DNA of 17,556 nucleotides from CAIKZZ01 sp035524495 (GCA_035524495.1 DATKOR010000062.1:1-17556); one strand, 5' to 3'. Numbered from the stretch's first letter, positions 7,287 to 14,202 are shown. Numbers and translations: made by a program. The notes: generated from the sequence alone by a model not told the origin.

Positions 7287-7922
7287 ATGAGCAAGGAAAT
7301 CGCCCGCAGCAAGGCCGCGGTCATCGAGTTCGACGGCGGCAAGTGCATCCACTCGCGCCACTGCGTGCTCGACCGTCCGGATGTGTTCGTGCCGAACGTC
7401 GAGGGTGAATGGATCCACCCGGAGAAGGCGACGCCGGACGAGCTCGTCGCGCTCGCGCGCAACTGCCCCTCGGGCGCCATCGTCACCAAGCGCCTCGATC
7501 GGGGACCGGGCGAGACCGCGCCACCCGTCAACACGGTGCGGGTGCTCGAGAACGGACCGCTCGCGTTTCGCGCCGAGCTCAGCGTGCGCGGCGAAGCGGC
7601 CGGCTTTCGCGCGACGCTGTGCCGCTGCGGGCGCTCGCAGAGGAAGCCCTACTGCGACGGCTCGCACGCGGGCGCGGGCTTCACCGCGACGGGCGAGCCG
7701 CCGGCGCGCGACTCGAAGGCCCTCGCGACCCGCGGCGGAGTTCTGCAGGTGATGCCGGTCAGGAACGGGCCGCTCAAGGTCGAGGGCCCCGTCGAAGTGA
7801 TCAGCGGGACCGGGCACACGCTCAACCGCGCCAAGTCGCTCTTCTTCTGCCGCTGCGGCCATTCGAAGACCAAGCCGTACTGCGACGGCAGCCACGAGGC
7901 ACTCGGGTTCGTCGCGGACTGA
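7287..7922 (+). CDS. Triple iron-sulfur protein: Fer4_19-like domain plus two CDGSH zinc-finger-type motifs
   Basis: This 211-residue soluble protein has three metal-binding units. Residues about 10-70 match the divergent 4Fe-4S mono-cluster domain (Fer4_19 type), with KCIHSRHCVLDRPDVF (C20, C26) and NCPSGAI (C60). Two CDGSH motifs follow: CRCGRSQRKPYCDGSH (C112, C114, C123, H127) and CRCGHSKTKPYCDGSH (C188, C190, C199, H203), each with the 3-Cys-1-His ligands of a 2Fe-2S cluster. All ligands are intact. The family is predicted to act in electron transfer or redox sensing; no substrate can be assigned. The ATG at 7287 follows a GGGGGTG run. The frame is open 69 bases further upstream, but that stretch is intergenic in composition. 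It is divergent from a LysR gene. Confidence 0.92.
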   Translation: MSKEIARSKAAVIEFDGGKCIHSRHCVLDRPDVFVPNVEGEWIHPEKATPDELVALARNCPSGAIVTKRLDRGPGETAPPVNTVRVLENGPLAFRAELSVRGEAAGFRATLCRCGRSQRKPYCDGSHAGAGFTATGEPPARDSKALATRGGVLQVMPVRNGPLKVEGPVEVISGTGHTLNRAKSLFFCRCGHSKTKPYCDGSHEALGFVAD

Positions 7923-7970
7923 GCGCCGTACTGGACGGGCTCCGGCAGGCGATCGCTGGATCCGATGGTC

Positions 7971-7992
7971 GCGCGGCCGGGTCCGGCCGCGC
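7971..7992 (+). terminator. Strong GC hairpin after the CDGSH gene
   Basis: GCGCGGCCG and CGGCCGCGC form a perfect 9-bp stem with the tetraloop GGTC, 48 bases after the stop. Only TCTC follows, not a T-tract, so it may stabilise the transcript end or work with Rho rather than act as a classical terminator. Confidence 0.4.
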
Positions 7993-7996
7993 TCTC

Positions 7997-8038
7997 GCAC
8001 TGCACCATGCCCATATAAAAGAGTGGACGCTGCAGTGC
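7997..8038 (+). promoter_or_regulatory. Inverted repeat flanking a -10-like box upstream of the small ORF
   Basis: GCACTGCA (7997-8004) and TGCAGTGC (8031-8038) are perfect 8-bp inverted arms separated by 26 bases. Between them lies TATAAA (8014-8019), five of six matches to the sigma70 -10 and the only AT-rich patch nearby. No good -35 is present. The arrangement looks like a promoter spanned by a two-site operator, but a hairpin with a large loop is also possible. A 10-bp palindrome ATGGGCCCAT (8043-8052) follows immediately. Confidence 0.35.
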
Positions 8039-8164
8039 AGCGATGGGCCCATGCAAAACCGGCATGCGCGCCACGGGCGCGTCATGCTAGCGTGACATCG
8101 TGTGATCGATCGCGGCCGACGCCGAGTGCCGGCCGGGCCTCCTGCGCAGCGAGGTTGACTGAAG

Positions 8165-8329
8165 ATGCACACGACATCCCCGCCCGAGCCGACCGAGCTT
8201 CACGTCCTGCCGGACGCGGAGATCGAGCGCCTCGAACTCTGGGCGGCCGCATCGGCGGCGCTGATCGCGCACGCCGAGACGCTCGAGGAACTCGAGCACC
8301 GCGCCGACGAGGACCGGCGCGCCGCCTAG
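8165..8329 (+). CDS. Small acidic helical protein, 54 residues, function unknown
   Basis: The ORF encodes MHTTSPPEPTELHVLPDAE and then a long predicted amphipathic helix with regularly spaced Leu, Ala and Glu (IERLELWAAASAALIAH, then AETLEELEHRADEDRRAA). I do not recognise a family. Support for coding comes from the heptad-like pattern, the GAGG about 10 bases before the ATG, a hairpin exactly at the stop codon, and a promoter-like dyad upstream. A chance ORF in GC-rich DNA cannot be excluded, since an antisense frame is also partly open here. The helix could be a dimerisation or protein-binding element. Confidence 0.5.
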   Translation: MHTTSPPEPTELHVLPDAEIERLELWAAASAALIAHAETLEELEHRADEDRRAA

Positions 8330-8341
8330 ACGGCGCGCCGG
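8314..8341. terminator. 11-bp perfect hairpin over the small ORF stop codon
   Basis: CCGGCGCGCCG (8314-8324) and CGGCGCGCCGG (8331-8341) pair perfectly around the loop CCTAGA, which contains the TAG stop. A second stem, GGCTGC/GCAGCC with loop GAGC (8340-8355), abuts it. The pair lies between two convergent genes, so it may act as a bidirectional transcription barrier, although neither side has a T-tract. Confidence 0.5.
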
Positions 8342-8386
8342 CTGCGAGCGCAGCCTTCCGCGAATCGCGGCCGGGCTTCCTGCGGC

Positions 8387-8872
8387 CTATTTCTTGGCGC
8401 GCATCCAGACGGTCGAGCCCGAGAACTGGTGCCCGTCGGGCAGGGTCCCCTTCCCCGTTCCGGTCATCGTCTTGCCGTCCTTGGAGACTTCAATCGTCGT
8501 GATGCCGACGACCTTGCCGCCGCGGCGTTCGGTGCGGATCAGCGTGTGCTTGTCGGGCTGGATCGCCGTCACGCTGTCAAAGTACGTGTTGCCCGTGACC
8601 GGCGCGTCGTTGCCATCGGCCTTGCCGGTGTACTCGTAGTGAATCGTGCCGCTCGCATACTGGTAGTCGACGACGGCCTTCATGGCGCCGCCCTTGACCG
8701 CCGTGACCGACACGTGGCCGCTCTTCGGGGCGGCACGCCCGCTGAACGTCGACTTGCCGACATCAAGGTCCCAGTTACCGACCAGCGAGTCCTTGCCTGC
8801 GGCGTGGGCAGCGCAGAGCGCCAGACCGAGTGCGGCGCCGAGAAGCGCGCGCCAGAACATTCCCCTTTTCAT
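8387..8872 (-). CDS. Small secreted protein, uncharacterised lipocalin-like family
   Basis: The 161-residue protein has a clear signal peptide (MKRGMFWRALLGAALGLALC, cleaved near AAHA). The mature part is of a widespread uncharacterised secreted family, recognised by LVGNWDLDVGKSTFSG with AAPKS, then IHYEYTGKADGNDAPVTGN and VSKDGKTMTGTGKGTLPDG. Short alternating hydrophobic strands suggest a small beta barrel. A single Cys (C20) lies within the signal peptide and does not form a convincing lipobox. Function is unknown. The upstream RBS is weak (GCGAGAAC). It converges with the 54-residue ORF and follows the TonB receptor gene on the same strand after a 245-bp gap, so co-transcription with the receptor is possible. 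Confidence 0.82.
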   Translation of the reverse strand: MKRGMFWRALLGAALGLALCAAHAAGKDSLVGNWDLDVGKSTFSGRAAPKSGHVSVTAVKGGAMKAVVDYQYASGTIHYEYTGKADGNDAPVTGNTYFDSVTAIQPDKHTLIRTERRGGKVVGITTIEVSKDGKTMTGTGKGTLPDGHQFSGSTVWMRAKK

Positions 8873-8907
8873 GTGTTGTTCTCGCTTGTGTTGCAGTGAC
8901 GTAATGA

Positions 8908-8927
8908 CCGCCACGTCGTCGTGGCGG
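8908..8927 (-). repeat. Leader hairpin upstream of the secreted-protein gene
   Basis: CCGCCACG and CGTGGCGG form a perfect 8-bp stem with a 4-base loop, 35 bases before the start codon. It is either a 5' leader hairpin of the secreted-protein mRNA or the late end of the TonB receptor transcript. No T-tract is present on either strand. Confidence 0.4.
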
Positions 8928-8980
8928 CGAGGACGCGTCCGCACCCGTCGCAGTGCCCCTCGCGTCCAACCCGGGCGCCC

Positions 8981-8989
8981 TTCATAGCA
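8981..8989 (-). promoter_or_regulatory. Candidate extended -10 box for the secreted-protein gene
   Basis: TGCTATGAA on the minus strand combines an extended TGn element with a partial -10 hexamer, about 110 bases before the start codon. No -35 match was found. The rest of the 245-bp gap (8873-9117) shows nothing else beyond the hairpin listed separately. Confidence 0.22.
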
Positions 8990-9117
8990 CGAATCGATCG
9001 CCGGCCGAGAGCGCCTGTCCGATTGGTGCGTCGCAGCTGGCCGCGAGCCTGCCGCGCGGGCCGCCGCGACCGGGCCGAGTGCGACCCCGGCGACCGGTCC
9101 TCGAGCGGAGCGTGCGC

Positions 9118-11538
9118 TCAGCGCGTGGCGCTCCACCGATAGGTGCCTTCGACCGCCACGGTGCGCCGCTCGCCAGGCACCTGCCAGGCGATCGTCGGCG
9201 TCGGCGCGAGCGGTGCGCCGAGCGTGCCGCCGGTGTACGCGTAGCGCCGGTCGCCGAGGTTGCGGCCGACGACCGCGAGCTCCCAGCTGTGCGCGGAACT
9301 CTCGAGCGCGACCCGGGCGTTTGCCGTCCCGTAAGCCGGCTGGTAATTGAAGTCGTTGATGACGTTGAACTGGATCTTGTCCTGCCAGGCGTAGTCCGCG
9401 TAGATCTTGAGCGCGCCGGCCGGCGTCGGCACGAGGTAGGTGCCCGCGAGCGAGGCCTGCCAGCGCGGCGTCTGGTAGAAGTCGTTGCCCGAGAGATCCT
9501 GCACCGGGCCGCCCTGGAACGGCGTGTACAGGAAGGTCTGGTAGCGCGCGTCGGTGAGGCCGAGCGTCGCATGCAGGGCCGCCCGCTCGACGATTCGCCA
9601 CGCAGCCTCGAGCTCAGCGCCGCTGATCCGCGCACGGCCGGCATTCGTGATCAGTGTCACCGGCGTGCCGTCCGGGTTGAGCCGCGCCAGCAGCCGCTGC
9701 ATGTCGTCGTACTGGCCGAGGAACACGTCGCCGTTCAGCAAGAGCGCGCCACCGAAGAGCTCGTTCTTGATGCCGAGCTCGAAGTCGGTCAGCTGCTCGG
9801 GCCGGAATGGCTCGTCCTGGATCGTCGCGAGCGGTGCGTTCCAGCCGCCGGAGCGCTGGCTGCGCCCGATGCGCGCGTAGGCGCTGACGCCGTCCGCGAG
9901 GCGGTAGTGCGTCGAGGCCTCCCACGACCAGTAGCCATACCCCACGCTCTTGTGGATCGCCGGGCACGGGCCCTGGATCTGGAACGTCGGCGGCGCGGTG
10001 AGGTCGAGGATCGTGCAGTTCTGGCCGAAGAACGGAATGTCGACGAAGCTGTTCTCGTCGAGCTCCCGCAGGTCGTCGGTGCGGCGCACGCCGGCGGCGA
10101 CCGCCCAGTCGCGGGTCACGTGGTACTCGCCATGCACGAACACCGCCTCGGAGCGGTTCATCACTGCGTTCTGCTCGTAGACCGGGAGGGCCGTGAAGAG
10201 GCGTGTCAGGTCGAGCTGGCCTCCGGTCGCCTGCATGACTGCCGGGTTGATCAGGTTGATCGCGTTCAGGAAGTCGGGCGAGGCCGGCGCCTGGATCGAC
10301 GGCGCGCCGCCGTTGTCGCGGAACCAGTACAGACCGCCGACCCAGTCGAGCCGCTGGCCGAGCGACTTGCCGGACAACTGCAGTTCGGCGCTCTTCTGGT
10401 TCGAGCTGTTGAACAGCGTCGTGTCCGCCAGCGGCAACGTCGAGGCATCGACGTCGAGGGCCGTGCTCGCATCGAGGTGCCGAAAGCCCAGGATCAGCTT
10501 GGCGGCGAGGTCGCCGGCGAGGCGCTGGTTGACGGTCAGCATGAACGCGTCGGTGCGCGCGCGATCGAATGCCGGAAGCCCGGCGTCGGTCTGGTACGGG
10601 TCGGAAGGGAATGCGACCGTCGGCAGGCCCGGGACCGGGAACTGCGAGAACAGCCCGCCGAGCTGCGCGACGAGGGTGCCGCCGGCCGGGCCCGCGAGCG
10701 GGTGCAGGACGGCACCGGCCTCGTCGGCCTGGAACAGCTCGTAGGTGAAGTAGACGTCGGTCGACGTCGAGGGCGTCCACAGCGCGCCGACGCGCAACTG
10801 GTGCCGGTGCTGGTTCTCGAGGTTCGACTGGCCGCTGCCGACGCTCGAGCCGAACCCCTCGTGCTCGTCGTCCTGGTAGGCGAGCCGCAGCGCAAAGCCG
10901 TCGGCGACCGGCAGGTTCACGATCGCCCGGCCGAGAAACGACTGGTAGTCGCCGCCGCCCACGGTGAACTCGGCCGAGTAGTGGTCGAGCTCCGGCCGAT
11001 GCGAATAGAGCGTGATCGCGCCACCCGTGTTGTTGCGCCCGAACAGCGTGCCCTGCGAGCCGCGCACGACCTCGACGTTGCCGACGTCGAGCAGGGTGCC
11101 CATCGCGCCCTGGCCGTTCGCGACGTAGACGCCGTCGATGTAGAGGCCCACCGCCGGATCGAACACGATCGCCGAGCGGTTGACCGTCTGGCCGCGCATC
11201 GTGACGTCGAGCGCCGAGACCGACTGCGGCGAGCTGACCATCCGCACGTTCGGGACGTCGCGGCCGACGTCGTCGAAACGCACCGCGGCCTGGTCGTGCA
11301 GCTGTGCCGCGCTCACGACGCTGGCCGCGAGCGGCACGTCCTGCAGCCGCTCCTCGCGGCGGCGGGCATGCACGACGACTTCCTCGAGCTGCGTTGCGCC
11401 CGCGACCGATTCGTCCGGCGGCCCTGCGGCATGGGCCGCCGGCCCGAGCAGCAGCGCCGCGGCGACGCCGCCTGCGATCGTGGGCCCGGCCACGGCCGGG
11501 CGCCCGGGAAAGGCGTGGGATCCGGTTCGGTCACTCAT
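9118..11538 (-). CDS. TonB-dependent outer-membrane receptor
   Basis: An 806-residue TonB-dependent receptor with signal peptide (about 1-38, ending LLLGPAAHAA). A TonB-box-like segment follows (LEEVVVHARRREERLQDVP), then the plug domain (about 55-170) with MRGQTVNRSAIVFDPAVGLY and the hallmark VEVVRGSQGTLFGRNNTGGA. The 22-strand barrel ends near NLGDRRYAYTGGTLGAPL and VEGTYRW. Two Cys in one external loop (QNCTILDL, QGPCPAIH) may form a disulfide. The last residues are WSATR, so the usual terminal aromatic is displaced inward. The ATG at 11538 was chosen because the signal peptide follows; the 74 codons of open frame upstream are intergenic. It is divergent from the amidohydrolase operon, suggesting that operon handles the imported ligand. 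The receptor resembles the FecA/siderophore-to-peptide broad class; the substrate is not determinable. Confidence 0.95.
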   Translation of the reverse strand: MSDRTGSHAFPGRPAVAGPTIAGGVAAALLLGPAAHAAGPPDESVAGATQLEEVVVHARRREERLQDVPLAASVVSAAQLHDQAAVRFDDVGRDVPNVRMVSSPQSVSALDVTMRGQTVNRSAIVFDPAVGLYIDGVYVANGQGAMGTLLDVGNVEVVRGSQGTLFGRNNTGGAITLYSHRPELDHYSAEFTVGGGDYQSFLGRAIVNLPVADGFALRLAYQDDEHEGFGSSVGSGQSNLENQHRHQLRVGALWTPSTSTDVYFTYELFQADEAGAVLHPLAGPAGGTLVAQLGGLFSQFPVPGLPTVAFPSDPYQTDAGLPAFDRARTDAFMLTVNQRLAGDLAAKLILGFRHLDASTALDVDASTLPLADTTLFNSSNQKSAELQLSGKSLGQRLDWVGGLYWFRDNGGAPSIQAPASPDFLNAINLINPAVMQATGGQLDLTRLFTALPVYEQNAVMNRSEAVFVHGEYHVTRDWAVAAGVRRTDDLRELDENSFVDIPFFGQNCTILDLTAPPTFQIQGPCPAIHKSVGYGYWSWEASTHYRLADGVSAYARIGRSQRSGGWNAPLATIQDEPFRPEQLTDFELGIKNELFGGALLLNGDVFLGQYDDMQRLLARLNPDGTPVTLITNAGRARISGAELEAAWRIVERAALHATLGLTDARYQTFLYTPFQGGPVQDLSGNDFYQTPRWQASLAGTYLVPTPAGALKIYADYAWQDKIQFNVINDFNYQPAYGTANARVALESSAHSWELAVVGRNLGDRRYAYTGGTLGAPLAPTPTIAWQVPGERRTVAVEGTYRWSATR

Positions 11539-11559
11539 GGTGCTTGGTATCGGTGAGGC

Positions 11560-11583
11560 GGGCGCGATCCGCAGAGCGCGCCC
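11560..11583. repeat. 7-bp inverted repeat at the TonB receptor transcription start
   Basis: GGGCGCG and CGCGCCC flank a 10-base spacer just downstream of the candidate -10 of the receptor promoter. It could be a repressor operator covering the start site or a 5' leader hairpin. Confidence 0.35.
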
Positions 11584-11585
11584 AA

Positions 11586-11613
11586 ATTCTAACGCCTTCG
11601 GCCCGTCTGTGGA
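11586..11613 (-). promoter_or_regulatory. Candidate sigma70 promoter for the TonB receptor
   Basis: On the minus strand, TCCACA (11613-11608, four of six) and TAGAAT (11591-11586, five of six) are separated by 16 bases, giving a start about 40 bases before the receptor ATG. This is one of the better sigma70 matches in the window. No equivalent was found for the divergent amidohydrolase operon. Confidence 0.42.
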
Positions 11614-11687
11614 CCCGTTGCGGCGCGCCAGGCCGCGGAGCATGCTGACGCGCCGGTCGCGCACCGGCGACACCCCGCGAGGCCGCG

Positions 11688-13037
11688 ATGAACCGTTTGA
11701 AGGCCACCCTCTGCACTTCGCTCCTCTTGCTCGCGAGCGCGGCCGTGCCGGCCGCGGCACCCGAGGCGCAGGCCACTCTCATTCGCAATGTGCGGATCTT
11801 CGACGGGCACGACGTCGCGGCCGGCAGCGGCGAGGTGCTCATCGTCGGCAACAAGATCGAGGCGGTGTCGCGCGGCCCGCTTTCGCCGCCGGCGGGCACG
11901 CATCCGACGGTGATCGACGGCGGCGGCCGGCTGCTGACGCCCGGTTTCATCGACGCGCACGTGCACCTCGGGCTCGTGCTGACGCACTCGGCGCTCGAGG
12001 ACAGCGACCCGACGTACGTCGCGGCGCTCGAGCTGCGCGGCGCGGAGGCGGCGCTGCTGCGCGGCTTCACGACCGAGCGCGACACCGGTGGCTCGGTGAT
12101 GGGGCTCAAGCGCGCGATCGACGAGGGCTACGCGGCCGGGCCGCGCATCTACCCGTCGGGCGCCGCGATCTCGCAGACCTCCGGGCACGGCGACGACCGG
12201 CGCTACACGGATCGGCAGCGCCACTGGGGTGGAACGCTGAGCTTCGCCGAGCGGCGCGGCGACGAGGTGATCGCCGACGGCGTACCGGAGGTGCTCGCCG
12301 CTGCGCGCGAGCAGCTCCGGCTCGGCGCCGTGCAGATCAAGGTCATGGCGAGCGGCGGCGCGGCTTCCGAGTTCGACCCGCTGTACGTCACCGAATACAC
12401 GCCGGAGGAGCTGCGCGCCGCGGTCGATGCGGCCGCGGGCTTCGGCACCTACGTGACCGTTCACAGCTACAACGCCCAGAGCACGCGCCGCGCGATCGAG
12501 GCCGGCGTCAAGTGCATCGAGCACGGCCACCTGATCGACGAGCCGACGATGCGCCTGCTGGCCGAGCGCGGCGTGTTCCTGTCGACCAACGTCGTCGTGT
12601 ACGAGGAGCTGCCGCCCGGGATCACCGCGGCGCAGAAGGTCAAGTTCGAGCAGGTGCGCGAGGCGACCGACGCAATGATGAAGCTCGCGCGCAAGTACCA
12701 CGTCAAGCTCGGCTTCGGGACCGACCTCATCAACAGCCTCGACGCGCAGGCGCGACAGAACCGCGAGTTCACGCTCCGCAGCCGCTGGTTCTCGCCGCTC
12801 GAGATCCTGCGCCAGGCGACTTCGGGCAACGCCGAGATCCTCGCGCTGTCGGGACTGCGCAACCCCTACCCCGGCAAGCTCGGCGTCGTCGAGCCGGGCG
12901 CCTACGCCGACCTGCTGCTGATCAACGGCGATCCGCTCACCGACATCTCGATCCTCGAGCATCCGGACAGCGCGCTCGCGCTGATCATGAAGGACGGCCG
13001 GATCTACCGGGACGCGCGCGGCGCGCCGTCCCGCTGA
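11688..13037 (+). CDS. Secreted amidohydrolase (imidazolonepropionase/prolidase-like)
   Basis: A 449-residue metal-dependent amidohydrolase with signal peptide (about 1-24, ending AVPAAA). The TIM-barrel metal site is intact: HVH (H91, H93) in TPGFIDAHVHLG, the likely carboxylated lysine K218 in VQIKVMASGG, H259 in TVHSYN, H279 in IEHGHLID and D345 in GFGTDLINS. This is the COG1228-type subfamily, whose characterised members hydrolyse Xaa-Pro or Xaa-Arg dipeptides, cyclic amides or lactams; the substrate here is not fixed. The signal peptide places it in the periplasm, matching the divergent TonB receptor as supplier of substrate. GAGG lies 5 bases before the ATG. It heads an operon with a TlpA-like thioredoxin 28 bp downstream. 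Confidence 0.92.
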   Translation: MNRLKATLCTSLLLLASAAVPAAAPEAQATLIRNVRIFDGHDVAAGSGEVLIVGNKIEAVSRGPLSPPAGTHPTVIDGGGRLLTPGFIDAHVHLGLVLTHSALEDSDPTYVAALELRGAEAALLRGFTTERDTGGSVMGLKRAIDEGYAAGPRIYPSGAAISQTSGHGDDRRYTDRQRHWGGTLSFAERRGDEVIADGVPEVLAAAREQLRLGAVQIKVMASGGAASEFDPLYVTEYTPEELRAAVDAAAGFGTYVTVHSYNAQSTRRAIEAGVKCIEHGHLIDEPTMRLLAERGVFLSTNVVVYEELPPGITAAQKVKFEQVREATDAMMKLARKYHVKLGFGTDLINSLDAQARQNREFTLRSRWFSPLEILRQATSGNAEILALSGLRNPYPGKLGVVEPGAYADLLLINGDPLTDISILEHPDSALALIMKDGRIYRDARGAPSR

Positions 13038-13065
13038 CCGGCGGCAGCACTCGGAGGAACCGCGG

Positions 13066-13599
13066 ATGCGACGGGTCCATCGGCTTGCGATCGCGCTGCT
13101 GCTCGTTGCCGCGCCGCTCGCGGCCGCGACGACGCCGGGCGAGGTCGGGGTCGGCGAGCAGCTGCGCGAGGCGACGATGCAGGGACTCAACGGCCCGCCA
13201 CGGCGGCTGTCGGAGTTTCGCGGCAAGCCGCTGATCATCAACGTCTGGGCCAGCTGGTGCGGGCCGTGCCGCCAGGAGATGGCCTCGCTCGACCGGCTCG
13301 CGTGGCTCGAGCTCGCACACTCCTTCAACATCATCGGCATCTCGACCGACGACTATGCAGACCGCGCCAGGGCGTGGCTCGCGGACTCCAACGCCACGAT
13401 CAGCCAGTTCATCGACCGCAAGCTGCAGATGGAGAACATGCTCGGCGCCTCGAAGCTCCCGCTGACGGTGCTGGTGGGGGCCGACGGCCGCGTGCTCGAG
13501 AAGATCTACGGCGCGCGCGCCTGGGACTCCCCGGAGTCGCTGCAGCTGATCGAGCGGACGTTTCGCCGCGCCGCGCCGCCGGCCCGGCCGGCGCGCTGA
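13066..13599 (+). CDS. TlpA-type periplasmic thioredoxin-fold protein
   Basis: A 177-residue exported thioredoxin-like protein of the TlpA/ResA type. The signal peptide (about 1-21, LLLVAAPLAAA) is followed by LSEFRGKPLIINVWASWCGPCRQEM, with the redox pair C65/C68 and WCGPC active site, a cis-proline at P132 (SKLPLTVLV), and GADGRVLEKIYGARAWDSPE near the end. Such proteins reduce disulfides or deliver electrons to periplasmic thiols. GGAGG lies 8 bases before the ATG. It is 28 bp behind the amidohydrolase and 44 bp before the flavodoxin-like gene, so probably one operon. The C-terminal tail is Pro/Ala/Arg-rich, with no clear function. Confidence 0.93.
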   Translation: MRRVHRLAIALLLVAAPLAAATTPGEVGVGEQLREATMQGLNGPPRRLSEFRGKPLIINVWASWCGPCRQEMASLDRLAWLELAHSFNIIGISTDDYADRARAWLADSNATISQFIDRKLQMENMLGASKLPLTVLVGADGRVLEKIYGARAWDSPESLQLIERTFRRAAPPARPAR

Positions 13600-13643
13600 C
13601 GGCCCGATCTGGCGGCCGGGCGGTACCGGTGGGTGATGCGAGC

Positions 13644-14138
13644 ATGCAGGGCGCGGCGACGCCGACCGATGCGACGGTGCGCCGGATCCTGCTCGTCTAC
13701 GGCGGCCATCCGGGTGGTCGAACGGAGAAGCTGCGCGCCGCGGCCGAAAGCGGCGTGCGCGAGGTCGGCGAGAACGTGTCGCTCGCCGCCGTGCCGGCGC
13801 TCGAATGCGGCCCCGTGCACGTGCTCGCGTCCGATGCGGTGTTGCTCGGCACGCCCGAGCACTTCGGCTACATGTCGGGCGCGCTCAAGGACTTCTTCGA
13901 TCGCAGCTTCTATCCGCTCGAAGGCCGCACCGCCGGATTGCCCTATGCACTCTTCGTCAGCGCCGGCAACGACGGCACCGGCACCGTGCGCGCGGTCGAA
14001 CGCATCATCACCGGGCTCGGGTGGTCCGCGGTCGCGGCGCCGCTGGTCGTCGTCGGCGAACCGGACGACGCGGCACTCGCGCGTGCGCGCGAGCTCGGCG
14101 CAACGCTCGCCGCCGGCGTCGCCGCGGGTATCTTCTGA
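13644..14138 (+). CDS. Flavodoxin-like / NADPH-dependent FMN reductase-family protein
   Basis: A 164-residue cytoplasmic protein with the flavodoxin fold. The first strand and phosphate-loop region is RILLVYGGHPGGRTEKL, followed by VLLGTPEHFGYMSGALKDFF (the FMN-isoalloxazine loop with conserved TPEHFG-type turn), LPYALFVSAGNDGTGTVRAV and a C-terminal ARELGATLA helix. It likely binds FMN and uses NAD(P)H or another donor to reduce quinones or other electrophiles. The ATG at 13644 is preceded by GGTGGGTG; an in-frame GTG at 13629 is the alternative. It shares orientation and spacing with the upstream TlpA gene, so it may end the amidohydrolase operon. A separate promoter candidate precedes the next gene. 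Confidence 0.82.
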   Translation: MQGAATPTDATVRRILLVYGGHPGGRTEKLRAAAESGVREVGENVSLAAVPALECGPVHVLASDAVLLGTPEHFGYMSGALKDFFDRSFYPLEGRTAGLPYALFVSAGNDGTGTVRAVERIITGLGWSAVAAPLVVVGEPDDAALARARELGATLAAGVAAGIF

Positions 14139-14151
14139 GCGGGGCCGCCGA

Positions 14152-14179
14152 TCGACACCCGGCCGGAGGCGCGATTAGA
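14152..14179 (+). promoter_or_regulatory. Candidate promoter for the persulfide dioxygenase gene
   Basis: TCGACA (14152-14157, five of six to the -35) and TAGACT (14174-14179, four of six to the -10) are separated by 16 bases. The start would fall near 14186, so the ribosome-binding site AGAGGA lies almost at the 5' end of the mRNA. Confidence 0.4.
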
Positions 14180-14202
14180 CTCGCGCAAAGAGGACCGTCG
14201 CC

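Noticed and set aside
8953..11556. 867-residue open frame antisense to the TonB receptor gene
   Set aside because: It is a shadow caused by GC-rich codon usage: composition is Arg/Val/Ala/Glu-rich with no recognisable motif, and the opposite strand encodes a clear receptor.
11539..11760. Upstream extension of the TonB receptor frame by 74 codons
   Set aside because: The extension overlaps the amidohydrolase start and contains no signal peptide; the ATG at 11538 starts a good signal sequence.
11589..13340. 583-residue antisense open frame over the amidohydrolase gene
   Set aside because: It has no family motifs and mirrors the metal-site-bearing amidohydrolase on the plus strand.
13570..13600. 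GC-rich dyad CGCCGGCC-C-GGCCGGCG near the end of the TlpA gene as a terminator
   Set aside because: It lies inside the coding region, has only a minimal loop and no T-tract, so it is better explained by Pro/Ala/Arg codons.
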